A DNA stretch of 64,000 bases from Neckera pumila (GCA_963969595.1 OZ018415.1:20775782-20839781); one strand, 5' to 3'; positions 13,313-28,277 are shown, counted from the stretch's first letter. The notes: generated from the letters alone by a model not told the origin. Numbers and translations: made by a program.

Positions 13313-14978
13313 ATTATCCTCTTAAAGACTGTGGCCCTTTCTTTGTCAAAAAGCATTCAAGACTGCCATTTCTATTGCAAAGTGCAAAAAATTGTGAAAA
13401 TTGGTTTTTGGCATATCTAACCGCAAGATCTTACATTAGACTAGTGGAAGAATGTGTGGAAGAAATTTCATAAACTTTGGCCGCATTACCGCATAGATTG
13501 CAAGATATTTGCGTTTAATCCTTAAATGTCCAAGGCCTTTTTTGAGCTTCTTGGAATTTGTTATAAATTGAACTAAAAACCAACAATTTGACAAGCTTTA
13601 TCATATTTTTTTAATTGTAAATGTACAAATTCAAATTAGACATGTTAGAAATCCCAAATGTTAGAAAAGAAAACACAACAATATCATTTATGGATTGAAA
13701 GATTCTAATGTTTGATCATGAGGGTATTAAAGTTGTGAAAGTAATTTGAAATCTTCCAATCCTCTTTTCAAATGTCAAATCTAACAAATTGGTCTCCAAA
13801 AAAATATGAGGTCAAAACATGCAAAATAGGTACAAAATAGGAGGAAATTATAGATACAAAATTGGAGGCACTTATAGAAATATTCAATTTTCAATACTTT
13901 TGTTTTTTCCAAAAGTATTGGAAATTGAGTTAAATAAAGGACTTCAAAATTTATTTTAGAATAAAGATTTTATAATTGCCTCCAAACTAAAACTTTCCAT
14001 AACTTTAATCTCATTAATAAAAATGGAATGATTAAATTTAAGCTTTCCATGTGTACAAAAGTCTAAAAAATAAATTTTGAATTTTATTTCTTAAATTTTT
14101 ATTCCTGAGTTGTCCATTTGGCCCGTGTATAGAAATAACATTTCTAAGGTAAAAATATTTAGTTCTAGAAGTAAGTTTGAATTTATTTTCCATCAGTAAT
14201 AGTAAGAGTTTATCAAAAATTATCCAAAAAGATAAAAGAGAAAGATAAACTAGTGCTGCTTGTGCTCCAAAAGAAACTACATGTTATATAGTAATTTTTT
14301 AACCATGTAATCAAAAATTTGCAATTGTTGCGCCTTAAAGCTACTCGTTGCCTACATGTTATTTGAAATTTCAAAGAAAAATAATTAAAAATTTGTTTGT
14401 AAATGAATGATTGAAAACGCTATGTTGCCAAAAATGCTATTTGGTCCTTTGGGGATTAATATCTCTAAGATGGAATTGAAACACATATTCCAATGGTGCT
14501 ATAGTTTTAGCAAGCAAAAATAAATCATGTGGAACTATTTTTATAAATTATAGAAATTTAGTTAAGAAACGACTCCAATACAATATTTTCTCAAGAAGAT
14601 GCTATGATTGCCTAGAAAACAAGATGCTCTATAATTTTTGCATCACTAATCCAAATAGAATGAATAAAAGCTTTCTATGTAGACAAAAATATGGTCTATA
14701 AGAAAAAAGAAAAAAAAAAAAACTATTTCAAACTATTTAAAAAACAAACTATTTGTGGATTTCTTTTTCTATCCAACAAAGTAAAAAATAATTCAAAGAG
14801 TGGCACAAATTTTGCTCATGGGCATTGATTGACATAAAGATCATATTCCCATAAAGCTAATGTGTTTTTCTGTCTTCAAAAAAGTTTCAAAAAATCACGA
14901 CAAAAATTGAAACCACTGGACCCTGTCCAAAATCCATTTCGTTTCCCAAGGAATAATTTATGGTCCTTTAGGGATTAA
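13313..14978. mobile_element. Nested TTAA elements, third cluster
   Basis: The clearest element runs 13,515-14,459: the left end TTAATCCTTAAATGTCCAAG pairs with the right end TTTGGTCCTTTGGGGATTAA. Its interior matches the 5,835-7,386 element. A second right terminus, TGGTCCTTTAGGGATTAA, at about 14,961-14,978 and a decayed left end near 13,313-13,330 suggest an outer element that received the inner one. Confidence 0.5.
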
Positions 14979-15846
14979 GTGAAGGGGTGAATGAAGCGAA
15001 ATCACTCACTAGTCCTTGAAAAGGAACAAACACTGATCTTATCAATTAATTACAAATTTACAAATTTTTCCTGAACACACTAGATTACAACTAATATGGG
15101 ATTAATGACCATACGTATCTGTATCCCATATTTGCTATTTTCATATTCTGATCTCACTTCCGCAGTTAAATAAAGTACCATATTGAGGGCGTAATGTTTT
15201 AGGTTCTCGAGATCCAAACTCAAAATTATGCTCAAAACTTGATTATGAAGACCTGTCTGAATGGTGGGTCTATAAAATAGGAGGTCCATAAAGAGCCCAT
15301 TCAAGAGCTAGAAATTAGTTTAGGGAGGTTAGACTTATTGAAATATTTTTCAACAAATTTCCCTTGTATGACAAATAATATAGGCATCTAACCCAAGTCA
15401 CTTCATATTTTTTGGAGCTTTGTGGAATTAGTCATGAATTTTTGAAGTTGACTCAATGGTCACTACGTACGTCCATTTCATGAAATCTATACTATTTGTA
15501 CACCATTGAAACAATGAGAGTATCAAATGTATAGGTAGGGTACATTTCATGAAGTAAATGCTTCTAGAACCTGAGCTCTTTATGCACCTTCTACCTTAAG
15601 TGCTGTTTAGGAACCGGTCAAGCATCCTAACTCTTAATGGATTGCAAACTTACACATAATAGTGCAATTAGGTTGCCTCAACCAAATTAGGTTTGTCTAA
15701 TTTAGAAAAGTTACCTCATAATCCATTGCTTGTCCACGTAGAGACGCTCATGGGACTCTCTAAACCAAGCCCTGAAGTGGTGCACCAATCTATAGCGCAC
15801 TTGTGATTTTAGGTTGATGAAATTATTACATCTTTGTAGAATACCA

Positions 15847-15847
<1 letters not shown>

Positions 15848-15922
<75 letters not shown>
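15848..15922. repeat. (TA)n microsatellite
   Basis: About 75 bp of uninterrupted TA dinucleotides. The short frame translating it as alternating Ile/Tyr is not a gene. Confidence 0.95.
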
Positions 15923-15926
<4 letters not shown>

Positions 15927-16439
15927 CAGAGTATAAAATGGCGAGAAATTAGTGAGGGGCAACCTAAGGTAGGGCCACCTATATCTGATCACTTTTGCAA
16001 TTTCAGAGCAAATGAAGAACAATGTGAAGCAATGGAATATTTTCTCATGTAGAAAGATAAGAAATATTGGAATTGCCAGTTTTTCATAATTTTATTCCCC
16101 AAATTGAAATTACTATGAATTTTGGGAGTCAAAAAGTGTTGCAAACCCATAATCAACATTTAGAGTCTTTTTATTTTGATTATAGACAAACTACATTGCC
16201 ACTTAATACTTCCTACTTCTTTTTCACTACTCCCTATGTACTTTAGGACATGTGTGAAAACCTCATTAGTCCCCACTTTGAAAAGGAGGAAAAAACGCCT
16301 TCCAAGGCATTCCAAGCTTTGATTGAAATCTGTTTCTAGCCTTGATTGGAAATAGTGGTATCCTACATGTTGCTCATGGCTCCTTGATGGGAAATGGGTG
16401 GTTCTAACTTAATTTCACTATAATTCAGAATAAGTTAGT

Positions 16440-17700
16440 TGTGCCCAGAATGTTTTTGTCAGGTTAGGGTGAGTGGCAGCGCGTCGTTCCAGGAGGAATT
16501 ATTGTCGGAGACTAGGAAGGTGGTAACCCTTGGGGAATCACCAACGTAACGAACTCAACTTCCATCGTGTTGGCGCGGCATGGATTTCTAACGGCTGCCC
16601 CTTGGGGGCTCTGCAACTCCAATTAACGTGTCACGAGCTCTGTCCCTTCTTGTCCAAGCGTTTCCAGCTCGCCAGTTTCATCGATTTTCTTCCGAGGGGC
16701 TGGGATGGAGCAGCTCAGCTCGATCGGGATGTACAGAGCTCATCAAAAAACGAAAATGAAAATGGAGCTGCATTCTATGACGGAACTCGGAGGTTCTAGC
16801 TGCTGCTGCCTGGCTGCAATGTAACACGATTGTCACTCCTTTTGAAAGCCTAGAGCTCCTGTGCGTGGTGTGGAAGATAGTGGAACAGTCTTACTGGGCT
16901 TTTTAATTTCATGTCCCTTGCTTCAAACTATGGAGTCATAGATGCGCCTGCACCTAGCTTTTCCTAGAGTTTCAATTCAACTATACTCTGGAGGAGCTTT
17001 GAAAGGGCAAAAGGTTTCTGGGATTTGACTTCGAAGATAGCCAAAAATGTGTCAAGTACTTTCACATTTGTGTGACCCACATCTGCACGAGGGATTTCCA
17101 AATGGGACGCTAGCTGTGAAGTTAAGGAATGCTGTGAGTGCTACACGTCAATTCCACTAAACTGGCGCTCTGGACCTTCAATCAAGGAAAAAAGGACATG
17201 ATTTACGGGAGCAGGAGGTGGATGTGGTGGAAATCCTACCTTATTAATTGATGCACAATGTTGTGAATCGATTGAAGTGTAATTCTCATATCAATTTGCA
17301 AATCTACTGACACAGTGCTCAAGCTAACGTAAATATCAAATTGGTGCACAAAATACCGCCATTTCAAAGAAATGAGGTTGGGTGCTTGTGGATTGTTGAC
17401 TAGCACCTGACAACACAAGCAACGACAGAGCATACATTTGTCAAAAATCTTCCAGCATGGTGATGCAATTCGGGGATAACGAAAAGTTTGAAGACCATCC
17501 CGACGTCGACGTCATGATGTGTGTGCGTGAACGACGACGACGACGGTGGTGTGAGCTCTCCAGGCAATAAAAATAAAATCGAAAATAATATGCCGAGATT
17601 GGGAGATCCTTCTGTAATTTCCTGCCATCTCATCCTTCGGTTGCTGGATGACGCCCTCAATATGATGAGGTACGGGAGATGGTGTGCCTAATCACAATTC
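16440..17700. other. GC-richer island, no gene recognised
   Basis: Composition is clearly less AT-rich than the flanks, and a (CGA)-like stretch occurs near 17,503-17,545. Frames on both strands are short (up to 89 codons), do not join across credible splice sites, and resemble no family I know. It could be a gene relic, a captured fragment in a transposon, or a non-coding transcript. Confidence 0.35.
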
Positions 17701-17786
17701 ACAAGTTTATGTAGTTGCAATTAATCTTGATAACCTCAAAACACATAATTCGTTTCCTGTGTTAATTTGTGGAGCTAATTTTATGA

Positions 17787-18303
17787 GGGTGATTGCACAA
17801 AACACTTGTACTATTTGTTGCATTTTGTAACAATATTCATGATTTTTTCTGGAGTACTTTAAAATTATAAAATTGATTTTTAAATAATTTAAAAAATATG
17901 GCTAATGCATATACCTTTAAGATGAAGGTAACCACCAAAGTTAGGAAAAGCCTAGGAAAATTTTCTAAGTAGGAGAACTAGAAAAGTGCCAAAACTCAAG
18001 AAAATAGAATTTTTGATGTTTAAATTAGTTAAAAATAGGAAAAGAAACTTAAATAAATAAAATTAAAATTGGACATTTCTAAAAACTCTTTGGAGATGGT
18101 TACTCACCAAAGAAATCACCCAAAAGATGTTTTATATGTTTCAAAATGCAAGCTGAATGAAGCTCACTTTGTGGACTTCTACACCTCATAAAATTAAGTT
18201 ATTTTAGAATTGCTTTGAACCATAGCTAAATGTCTACTAGAAAACTATCTCTTCCAAATTTCAGCTCCAAATTTTTTTTTTTTGAGGACTAAATAGTACT
18301 ACG

Positions 18304-18337
<34 letters not shown>

Positions 18338-18551
18338 ATTTGGCAAGTGTGACATAATGTTGGGGGCTATTATTAAATAGTAAATCATTTAAAAAAAATC
18401 CAAAAGAATTAGAAAAGGTGTATAATAATTATAAGCACCTTGTCAATGAATTTTGAGTCATTTAAATTCAAAATGCAAAAGTTATAGCCAAAAAATTAAT
18501 CAACATGCAATGTGTGATAGAAAATAGTACAAGTGTTTCATGCAATCATCC
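17787..18551. mobile_element. MITE with GGTGATTGCA inverted ends
   Basis: The left end GGTGATTGCACAAAACACTT is complementary to the right end around 18,525-18,551 (AAGTGTTTCATGCAATCATC). The interior matches 40,481-41,209, including AGGAGAACTAGAAAAGTGC. There is no coding frame. It contains the C34 run at 18,304. Confidence 0.7.
18304..18337. repeat. C34 homopolymer
   Basis: A run of 34 cytosines sits inside the MITE copy at 17,787-18,551, preceded about 25 bp earlier by a T-run. At the corresponding place the sibling copy (near 40,986) has only a short AACCCC stretch, so the run appears to have expanded in this copy. Length may be imprecise, since homopolymers are hard to sequence. Confidence 0.85.
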
Positions 18552-19225
18552 ATGATTGTTTGGAAGGTTACTCTAGAATTGTAGCTTGTGAATACTACTG
18601 AATTGAAGGTCCTCTGGTTGTGCTAGTTTGTAATAAATTTGTGTTCAACTAATTTGATTCAAGTGACCATTTGCAATAGATCTTTTGTTTAGTTTACTGT
18701 ATAAAGTGTAAAGCTTACAACATCTGTTCAACTTTCTATTTTAGTTTGCAGACTGTACATAGGATCTCCATGATTCTACCAACTTGCCATGAATCAATTG
18801 ACAGTCATCACTCAAAAGTTTACTTGAATGGCATTCAGATCCCTACAGTACGTTACAGTTGGACTTATGAGCAAGTTGGACGCCATGAAGTACAATTTTC
18901 CATTTGAGGTAAGAGACAAGGTTCTGAATTGTTAGGGACCTATTGGAATGTCTAGTAGTGAACCTTATAGCCACACTATTTATAACATGAATTCTATCAT
19001 ATCGGTATGATTCAAAGCTCCAAATTTTTGACATTCAAACCGCACTATGCTTTAAAAAACTACAAATATTCTAGATTTACGTTTTAGAGCACCCTCCTCT
19101 GAAAATGCCAACATGATGAATTAACTTCTGCAATTCTGCCAATATAATGAAACTGATTAAGTGATTTTTACACTATACACACACTATAGTGGATCCCATT
19201 TATGAGTTGAGTCTATTGGATATAG

Positions 19226-20194
19226 TTGTCACATTAGATGGACTGTCCGTTTGAACCACCCAATGTGTCCTCTTGTTTGGGATGTCCAATGACCCTAACC
19301 CACTTGATGTGCCTACTTTAAGGTAGTTACATTATTTGTCCAGTTCATCCAAATTGTTTGATATACGGTGACTGTCAAAAGTAGTTGGCCACCCTAAAAA
19401 ACGCTCTCATAAATTGAGAAATTGGAATTTTGAAGTGAAATTTAGACATGTTGTACAAAATGAGTTCTATCCTCATCTGTAATTTCATTTTAAATGGACT
19501 ATATTTAGACCTATTATAAATTGAATGAAAATTTCTATGGAAAAAAAAACTTTTTGTAAGAAGTCAAAATGTCCCATTTCTTTTTATAGGAAGAATGTAC
19601 ATCTTGACTAAAACCACAAATTACAAGTTTCTTGAATTTTGGATTTTTATTGATTGAGATCTAATTGATTGAAATTTGACTCCAAAATTTTGTTTTTTTT
19701 ATTTTTCACTCTATAAATTGCAAAAAAATATGTTTTTGATATATATAATTATTTTATGTTATTTCAATTTTTATTTTTATTTTTTTGCAATTTATGGAGT
19801 GAAAAATAAAAAAAACAAAATTTTGGAGTCAAATTTCAATCAATTAGATCTCAATCAATAAAAATCCAAAATTCAAGAAACTTGTAATTTGTGGTTTTAG
19901 TCAAGATGTACATTCTTTCTATAAAAAGAAATGGATATTTTGACTTCTTACAAAAAGTTTTTTTTTCCATAGAAATTTCATTCAATTAATAATAGGTCTA
20001 AATATAGTCCATTTAAAATGAAATTACACATGAGGATAGAACTCCTTTTGTACAACATGTCTAAATTTCACTTCAAAATTCCAATTTCTCAATTTATGAG
20101 AGTGTTTTTTAGGGTGGCCAACTACTTTTGGAAGTCACTATACATATCCGCTTTTCTGAGACGTCGGGTGTTTATAAGTTGCCTAATGTGACAA
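19226..20194. mobile_element. TTGTCACATTAG element interrupted by a foldback
   Basis: Ends are TTGTCACATTAG and CTAATGTGACAA. The uninterrupted relative at 21,141-21,311 (about 171 bp) has the same ends and similar interior. This copy is split by the long foldback at 19,363-20,142. Confidence 0.65.
19363..20142. mobile_element. 780-bp near-perfect foldback, Tc1/mariner-like ends
   Basis: The left arm begins GTGACTGTCAAAAGTAGTTG and the right arm is its inverted copy (CAACTACTTTTGGAAGTCAC). Complementarity continues almost to the middle, leaving a small AT-rich loop near 19,735-19,780. Both edges have TA next to a (C/A)GTGACT-like terminus, compatible with Tc1/mariner; that assignment is tentative. 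No transposase is present. Confidence 0.75.
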
Positions 20195-21140
20195 TAATGA
20201 CTGGACTATACCAAATTGCGCGAAGTATTTAATTCTTGTAAGAACTCTCGCCTAATTAGTATCTATTGTAATAATCTTTTTGAGCCTATTAATGAAGTGC
20301 AGGTTTTATATGAGAAGTTGCAATGGCATGCCAATTGCTATTGGGAGTGGCAAGAGGCTGACACTTCCAAGTTTACAGAGCTACAACAAGCCGTGGTAGA
20401 CTCTGCCAAAGCTCTCTGTTACTTCTTCATAGAAGTAAGATATAGAACAAATTCGGAAATTGCATAATCCTTTAGAGGTTATTGGAGAGAATCCTCCCAA
20501 GTCTTTTTGAATTCTTGCATATTATTAATTGCTTCTTATTTGTATATATATTATTTGCCCCAATTCGTTCAATTTGGTTACAAAAAAGGATTGGTTTAAA
20601 AAAATTGAAGCATTACTTTGGATGAATAGAAATTGACAATAGTTCAATGATATCCCCCCACGAGACAATGCTGCGACCGTTGGAGCTCATGCCAAAAACC
20701 AACTCATCAGTTGAGTCTCATACGACAAAACCTTTAGGCCTATAAATTGCGTCCCTACAACATGAGCGTAGAGATGATTACCTTTCTCATCTTAAGTCTT
20801 GCAGTAGGCTTACTTGTACATGTTATCAGTCGTGTGTTTGGTAGGTAGTTGATCAAAGGTGCTTGAGGGGGTGCTACCGATGCTAGCTAGGACTTTAGCT
20901 CTAAGCGGAGCGAAGGGCTGAAGGCAACCCAAATATAATCCCAACTTCGCCCCGAGTTATCCCAAACTCAAGCCCCCCCAAGTACGGCTCCAACTACTGC
21001 CGTTGAAAAAGTTGTTGTACATGGCAGCGTGGTAGAGAATGTTGCTCAAGATTAGGTTGATTACGCTTAAACTTCCATCGTGATTGTCCTGAAGCAATTT
21101 TGTTCATGTATAACTCTCATCCATAAACTTCAGCACATAG

Positions 21141-21311
21141 TTGTCACATTAGATGGATTGTCCGTCCGAACCGCCCAATATGTCTGCCTGTCCGGGACAT
21201 CTGATGACCCTAACCCGCCTGATGTGACTACTTTAAGATAGTTACATTGTCTGTCCTGTTTGTCTAAATTGTCCGATATGTTTGGTGTATATAAGTTGCC
21301 TAATGTGACAA
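21141..21311. mobile_element. Short TTGTCACATTAG MITE, uninterrupted copy
   Basis: Terminal inverted repeats are TTGTCACATTAG and CTAATGTGACAA, about 171 bp with no open frame. It serves as the near-empty-site comparison for the interrupted copy at 19,226-20,194. Confidence 0.65.
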
Positions 21312-22013
21312 CAATGCTTCAACATTCTCACAGCACTTAGTGAGTCTCCCAATCCCAAAACACTTTACTTAGAATTCTCCTTCAACTCAATTTTTTGGTG
21401 CCACTCCATCGCTAGAAAAGAATCAATATGGTTAAGTTTCCACAAATTGTTTGATTTCCAGATTGATTGTTGAAACTTAAGTGTTATGGTGAATGGATTT
21501 CATTCGCTTCTGTCGCATAATTCTCACTTCTTAAGGATGGCATTTGTCTTTCTTGCAAACAACCTTTTTTTGTAGTTTTAATCGCACTAACACTAATTCT
21601 TCACAGTGTAAGAATATGCCCATTTCAAAACAACATGGTACAGTGGAGTGATTTGCACTTGCCAAAAACTAAAAATCTAGTATGTAAGAAGAGGGCCCGA
21701 TTAGATGTCTTAAACGCAATTAGTCCATCGAAGAAATTGGCTAGGATGATTACTAATTTTGATTGATCACAATAAGTCCAAAACGAAAAATTGCACAAAT
21801 GCTCCATTGTGTCTTTAGAAATGAAACAAATGTCCTTTTGTGTTGAGATTTCATTTCTAGTGTATCCAATTTTTTCATCATTATTCATATTGACTATAAA
21901 ACTCTTCAACTAATTATTCCACTGATGCACATTTCGGATTTCTCTTGTGGTTGCAGCCAGTTGATGAGACTTTAAGTTATAGTGTGATGTGTGAGGGGTT
22001 GTAGTTCTGCAGG

Positions 22014-24073
<2,060 letters not shown>

Positions 24074-24465
24074 ATATCTTCAAAGACTGAAGGTATCTAT
24101 CTTCACAACATGAAAACTTGGAACTCATGCAAATCATAATCACCGATCAACATGATTCTGGTCCACTGTAATTGCACAAAAATGCATAAAACTTCATAGT
24201 TCATTGATTGCAAACGTAAACATTAAATACAAGCTCTAATTGTAATGTTTTCATTCCAAATCTTAGTGGGCAGCATCCATGTCACTTAATTAAGCTTAGC
24301 TAGCTTTCTGTCACTGTGTTTGATTGCTTTTCTGTTCTTGGGGATTTTGAATGCATTGATCTGCAGCTGGAGTGAGGAATAGTGGGGATCTAATATATAT
24401 GTGATTTGAACAACAATTTGGAAATTGGGGGTGTTGGCCAGAATGTCGATTTTGCAGTGGAGCAG

Positions 24466-27400
24466 ATGGAGGCTCTAGGGGAAGAGCCGGATCCGACATG
24501 GCACCAGTTTCTGGAAGTCCTCCTTGAGGTAGACAGCCTGCTAGATTGAGAAAAAGGCAATTTCCATTAAATTGGCAAATCCTCCAAATTGACAAAGTTT
24601 AGCATAATTTCTCTAAACTAAACTTATCAAAGGAAGAATTGATTTTACATCTTAGCCTTGGCAATTCGAGAATTGCCAATTTAATCAATCATCTGAGCTG
24701 ATTGTTCCCAAGAGAGCAAGGACAGAGGCAGAATATTAGGTCTACAGTGTATCCTGTACATCTTTCAGCTGATTGACCAGGAAAATAAGTAAATAACTAA
24801 ATTTGTTGGTATTTTAATTACACAATGCAAATTTAGTTTAGTTGGTCGAATTGGAGTGTTTTTTTTATGTGTACGTGTGTTGAATGGAAGGGTGGCAGTT
24901 GCGAGCACTGGCCTTGAAGCGATTTTCAACATCGTTGTTTGAGCAAGAATGCATTGACGGGTACCGTGCAAATATCGACGCTAAGCTTGAAAATGTAAGT
25001 AGAGAGATTTACTCTGCTTTATCCTCGTAGAAAATTAGTGTCACCAGAAAAAATTAGAGTCACCTGCAAAATTAACGTCGTTACAATTTTTTTTGCTTTT
25101 TTAATCGGGAAATTAGCACAATGCCGTAATAACTTAAGCAAGACGAATTTAAGTATATCACAATAGTGTAACTTTGGTTCATCGGTATCATAAACTTACT
25201 TACTAATAGGATACTCAAGTGTACTGCGTATTGTACTAGAGATGACGTTTAACTCGATGCAAGACATTTCATTCAAGCATGATTATCTGAATGTACTCAA
25301 TATGGTATGTGTGCGGGAAAATTAAGGTCGAGAAAATATTTCAAGCATTTTAAACAAGTGTGATTTGAGATGAATCATTTGATGTCATATTTTTATCACT
25401 ATGTATGATTTTTCAACGCAATTTCGAAGTGGGAAGATGTACAGAACTCAAGTTCCATTCATAGACATTTAGCCAAAACATGCTTACACCCAACTTACTA
25501 ATTGAAGGCCGACTGAGTGTGTGAATACCGGTAGATGAGTTGCTGTTGGTAACAGGACAAGGTCAGGTCCCTAATGTTTTTTGGTATCCTCTCCGTAATT
25601 CTGTGACTCAGTCCATTGTGACCTCAGGCAACAGCTTTGAACATAGAAGCAACAAAACAATTGGCGGCAGAAAGGGCTCAGCGTGAAGCAGACTACAATG
25701 CCTACTTGGATGCTGAGCTCGCCATTATTCGTAAGAGCTTCTCGTGAGGGTTTAGGGTTTTCAGGGTTTTCAGGGTTTAGGGTTTAGCTGTTTCTGCATG
25801 AACCTGCTACCATTGCTAATAGTGCTATGTATATGACGTGGGGCCTGTGCATTAGGCGATCGTGAAGCATCCAATTTGCAACATGAGCTCTTGGAAAAGC
25901 GCACAGAGAAGGATTTCAAATCTCTTGAGGACCAACAATTTGACATCTTCGATGCTGAGGTATGAATCTCAACCTACTTTCCGGAGCTCAGTCTCTCAAA
26001 CATCCTGACAGGACGAATTTTGGCTTAATAAGACTGAATGTTAAAAGGAAATTGTTAGAAGCCTCTGCATGTGGAGTCTACTTGTCAAAATGCTGGAATA
26101 TTGCTAAACCGAGTGTGAAATAGTTCATACGTGAAATGCTAAACGTTAAGAGAATGCTGACTTTGTTGTTGCTACGGTGATGATATGAGCAGTACTCACC
26201 ACTTACGAAGGAAAACACAGAATTGGCAGAGAAGCTCTTGGACTTACAAGTACTATTTTCATTGCTTGTCCTCCTAACTTGAATCCCAATACTAGAGACT
26301 TAGCTGATACTACTAATGTAGACTTAATGAACTCCGAAAGATGGTATGTAAGTAAATCTTGTTTTGCTTGCTTTCAAAACTCTGTTTAAATGGGGGCACC
26401 TGAAATGGACACAGAACTCCAGCCGTACTTGGGAGCTGCAGCAGAGGGGTAAGAATGGGCAAAGTGCAGAAGAAGTGGCTGACCTAATGTGGGTGTATGA
26501 GCATGACACCAAAACAAAAACAGAAGAGCTCGCAGAACTGAGGGTGAGATACAAACACAATATGAAATAGTATCCATGATGGTGCTCAAATGCTCTATAC
26601 TTCGTACTTAACAACAAGGGCGAGAAAACAGCAACTTAAAAACAGTAGAGGAATCAACGCCAATTTCGTTAAATTGGCGGAATTTCACGACTTCGGCCTG
26701 AAACGTTAACCTATATCTTACGTTAGAGCTTTCTGTAGATGAATGTCACAATTTTTGGCTACCAGAATATGCCATTTTAACAGAGTTGATGGTGGAAGTT
26801 TTATTGAATATTGGTATTGTTATAACAGATGGAAAATGATAAGCAAGGAGCCCACTTGAAAGAGATGCTAATGTATTATGTACAAAAAGACCAAGAGGTG
26901 TGGTTTCCTTCAATATCTTTGGATAACTATGCCTTCTAACTCTTACCTCACACCTCACACCTCACACCATCACAAAGCTCATCATGTCATGTTTCAAGGT
27001 GAAGTGGCTAGCACTAGAACAAATTTCATAGTCACTTGGCTCCCAAGATTCTTGGTTCCATGTATTCGCACAAACCCAAAAGAATTTTTAAATTGCATCA
27101 TGACAGACGAAGTAACAAAAAGACCTTACAGCGCAAAAACTGATTTGAGATCATTTCTAAAGGACCATAATCCCTCTAGTATCTGTGAACCATAATTTGA
27201 AGGAATGGAGTTGAAGAACAGTCTCAGGTTATTCATGTCAGGACCTGGAAGGGCATTAAGGAACTGTTATTCATAATGGTTCGCGTGACAAATTTGATGT
27301 TCATATGACTACAGGCAGCGCGCATAGAAGCAGAACGACTGCAAAACGCATATGCCATTTGTCTATGAATGTCCAACCACTCGAATACTTAACGTCAGTC

Positions 27401-27974
27401 TATTTGAGCAGTGGCTACAACAATTAAGGGCATTTCCATTAGCAAATACCAGCTAAAATTGCTGAAGTTTAGTACAATTGCACTAAACTTTAATCTATAT
27501 ACTTGTCCTCGTTTCAAAGAAAAAATACTTGGGAATCGAAGAATCGTCAGTTCAATTGAAATTACCTTCACTGACTTAGCGAAGGATTTTCAGTTTCAAA
27601 ACCGAGGTGCTACTAAAGGAGCAGCTTCTGAAATGCTTGCAGGAAAAGAGGCGGAAAAGGTGGCAGCCATTTTATGCAATATTACGCATTCAACGATACT
27701 GGAAGCGATACCTCAGGAAGAAGAACGGTGGTGTTGAACCTGCGACAAAGGTACAAAAAAACAGTCTAAACTCGTGACTTTTCCTGATTCTATGTCTAGA
27801 TTTTCTATTTGATGGGATTCATTCTGAATTTGGTATAATTAAGTCCAGGGCCAAATGAATCAAGAGACAACGCACAACATGCTCAGGGAAGAGTTGACAT
27901 GGAGTTGTTTGCACTGGCAGGGCAAGAAAGGAGGTAAAAAGGGAGGCAAAAAGGGCAAAAAAGGCAAAAAATAG
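24466..27974 (+). CDS. IQ-motif coiled-coil protein, DRC9/IQCG-like
   Basis: Exon-like blocks: to 24528 (start uncertain; first ATG used), 24899-24994, 25628-25730, 25856-25959, 26193-26249, 26415-26543, 26829-26897, from about 27316, about 27643-27750, and 27849-27974. The product is mostly charged helix, for example LRALALKRFSTSLFEQEC and KRTEKDFKSLEDQQFDIF. Near the end is an IQ calmodulin-binding motif (LRIQRYWKRYLRKKN), then a tail of GGKKGGKKGKKGKK ending in a stop. This order matches subunit 9 (IQCG), and less well subunit 10 (IQCD), of the nexin-dynein regulatory complex that ties axonemal dyneins together in motile cilia. Most exons join in phase. The join after the AARIEAERLQNAYA exon does not, so a small exon is probably missed there. 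The 5' end may extend upstream. Confidence 0.6.
25745..25788 (+). repeat. Telomere-like TTTAGGG motifs in an intron
   Basis: Imperfect GGGTTTAGGGTTT and GGTTTTCAGGGTTT units sit just inside the intron following the 25628-25730 exon. Similar CCCTAAA clusters occur at about 33,797, 35,630 and 55,617. Such telo-box motifs are common near plant gene 5' regions; no function is claimed. Confidence 0.6.
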
Positions 27975-28277
27975 AAAGCAACAGGGTGGAGCCTGGATGG
28001 CAAGGTAACATATTTCAGTGGTGAGGTGCATAATCTTGAAATAAAACCTCCAGCAATCACGAATTGGTTTGTCATCTCTGCTAAAGTTTTCAAGAGATGC
28101 CTTTCAAGTTAAGAGTAGCATCGCAAAGCATGTCTAGAATTGAATTCTCCACGCCTCTAAAAAGTTTCAATGTGGAAGTTGGATGTTGAAGTAACTGGGA
28201 TTAATATGAACCATCATTAACAGGCAGAGAGATGGAGTGCTCTTGCTATCCGTTCTTTCTAAACCAATTATGGGAAG

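Noticed and set aside
15711..16022. 103-codon minus frame with a long Tyr-Ile repeat
   Set aside because: It is the translation of the (TA)n microsatellite.
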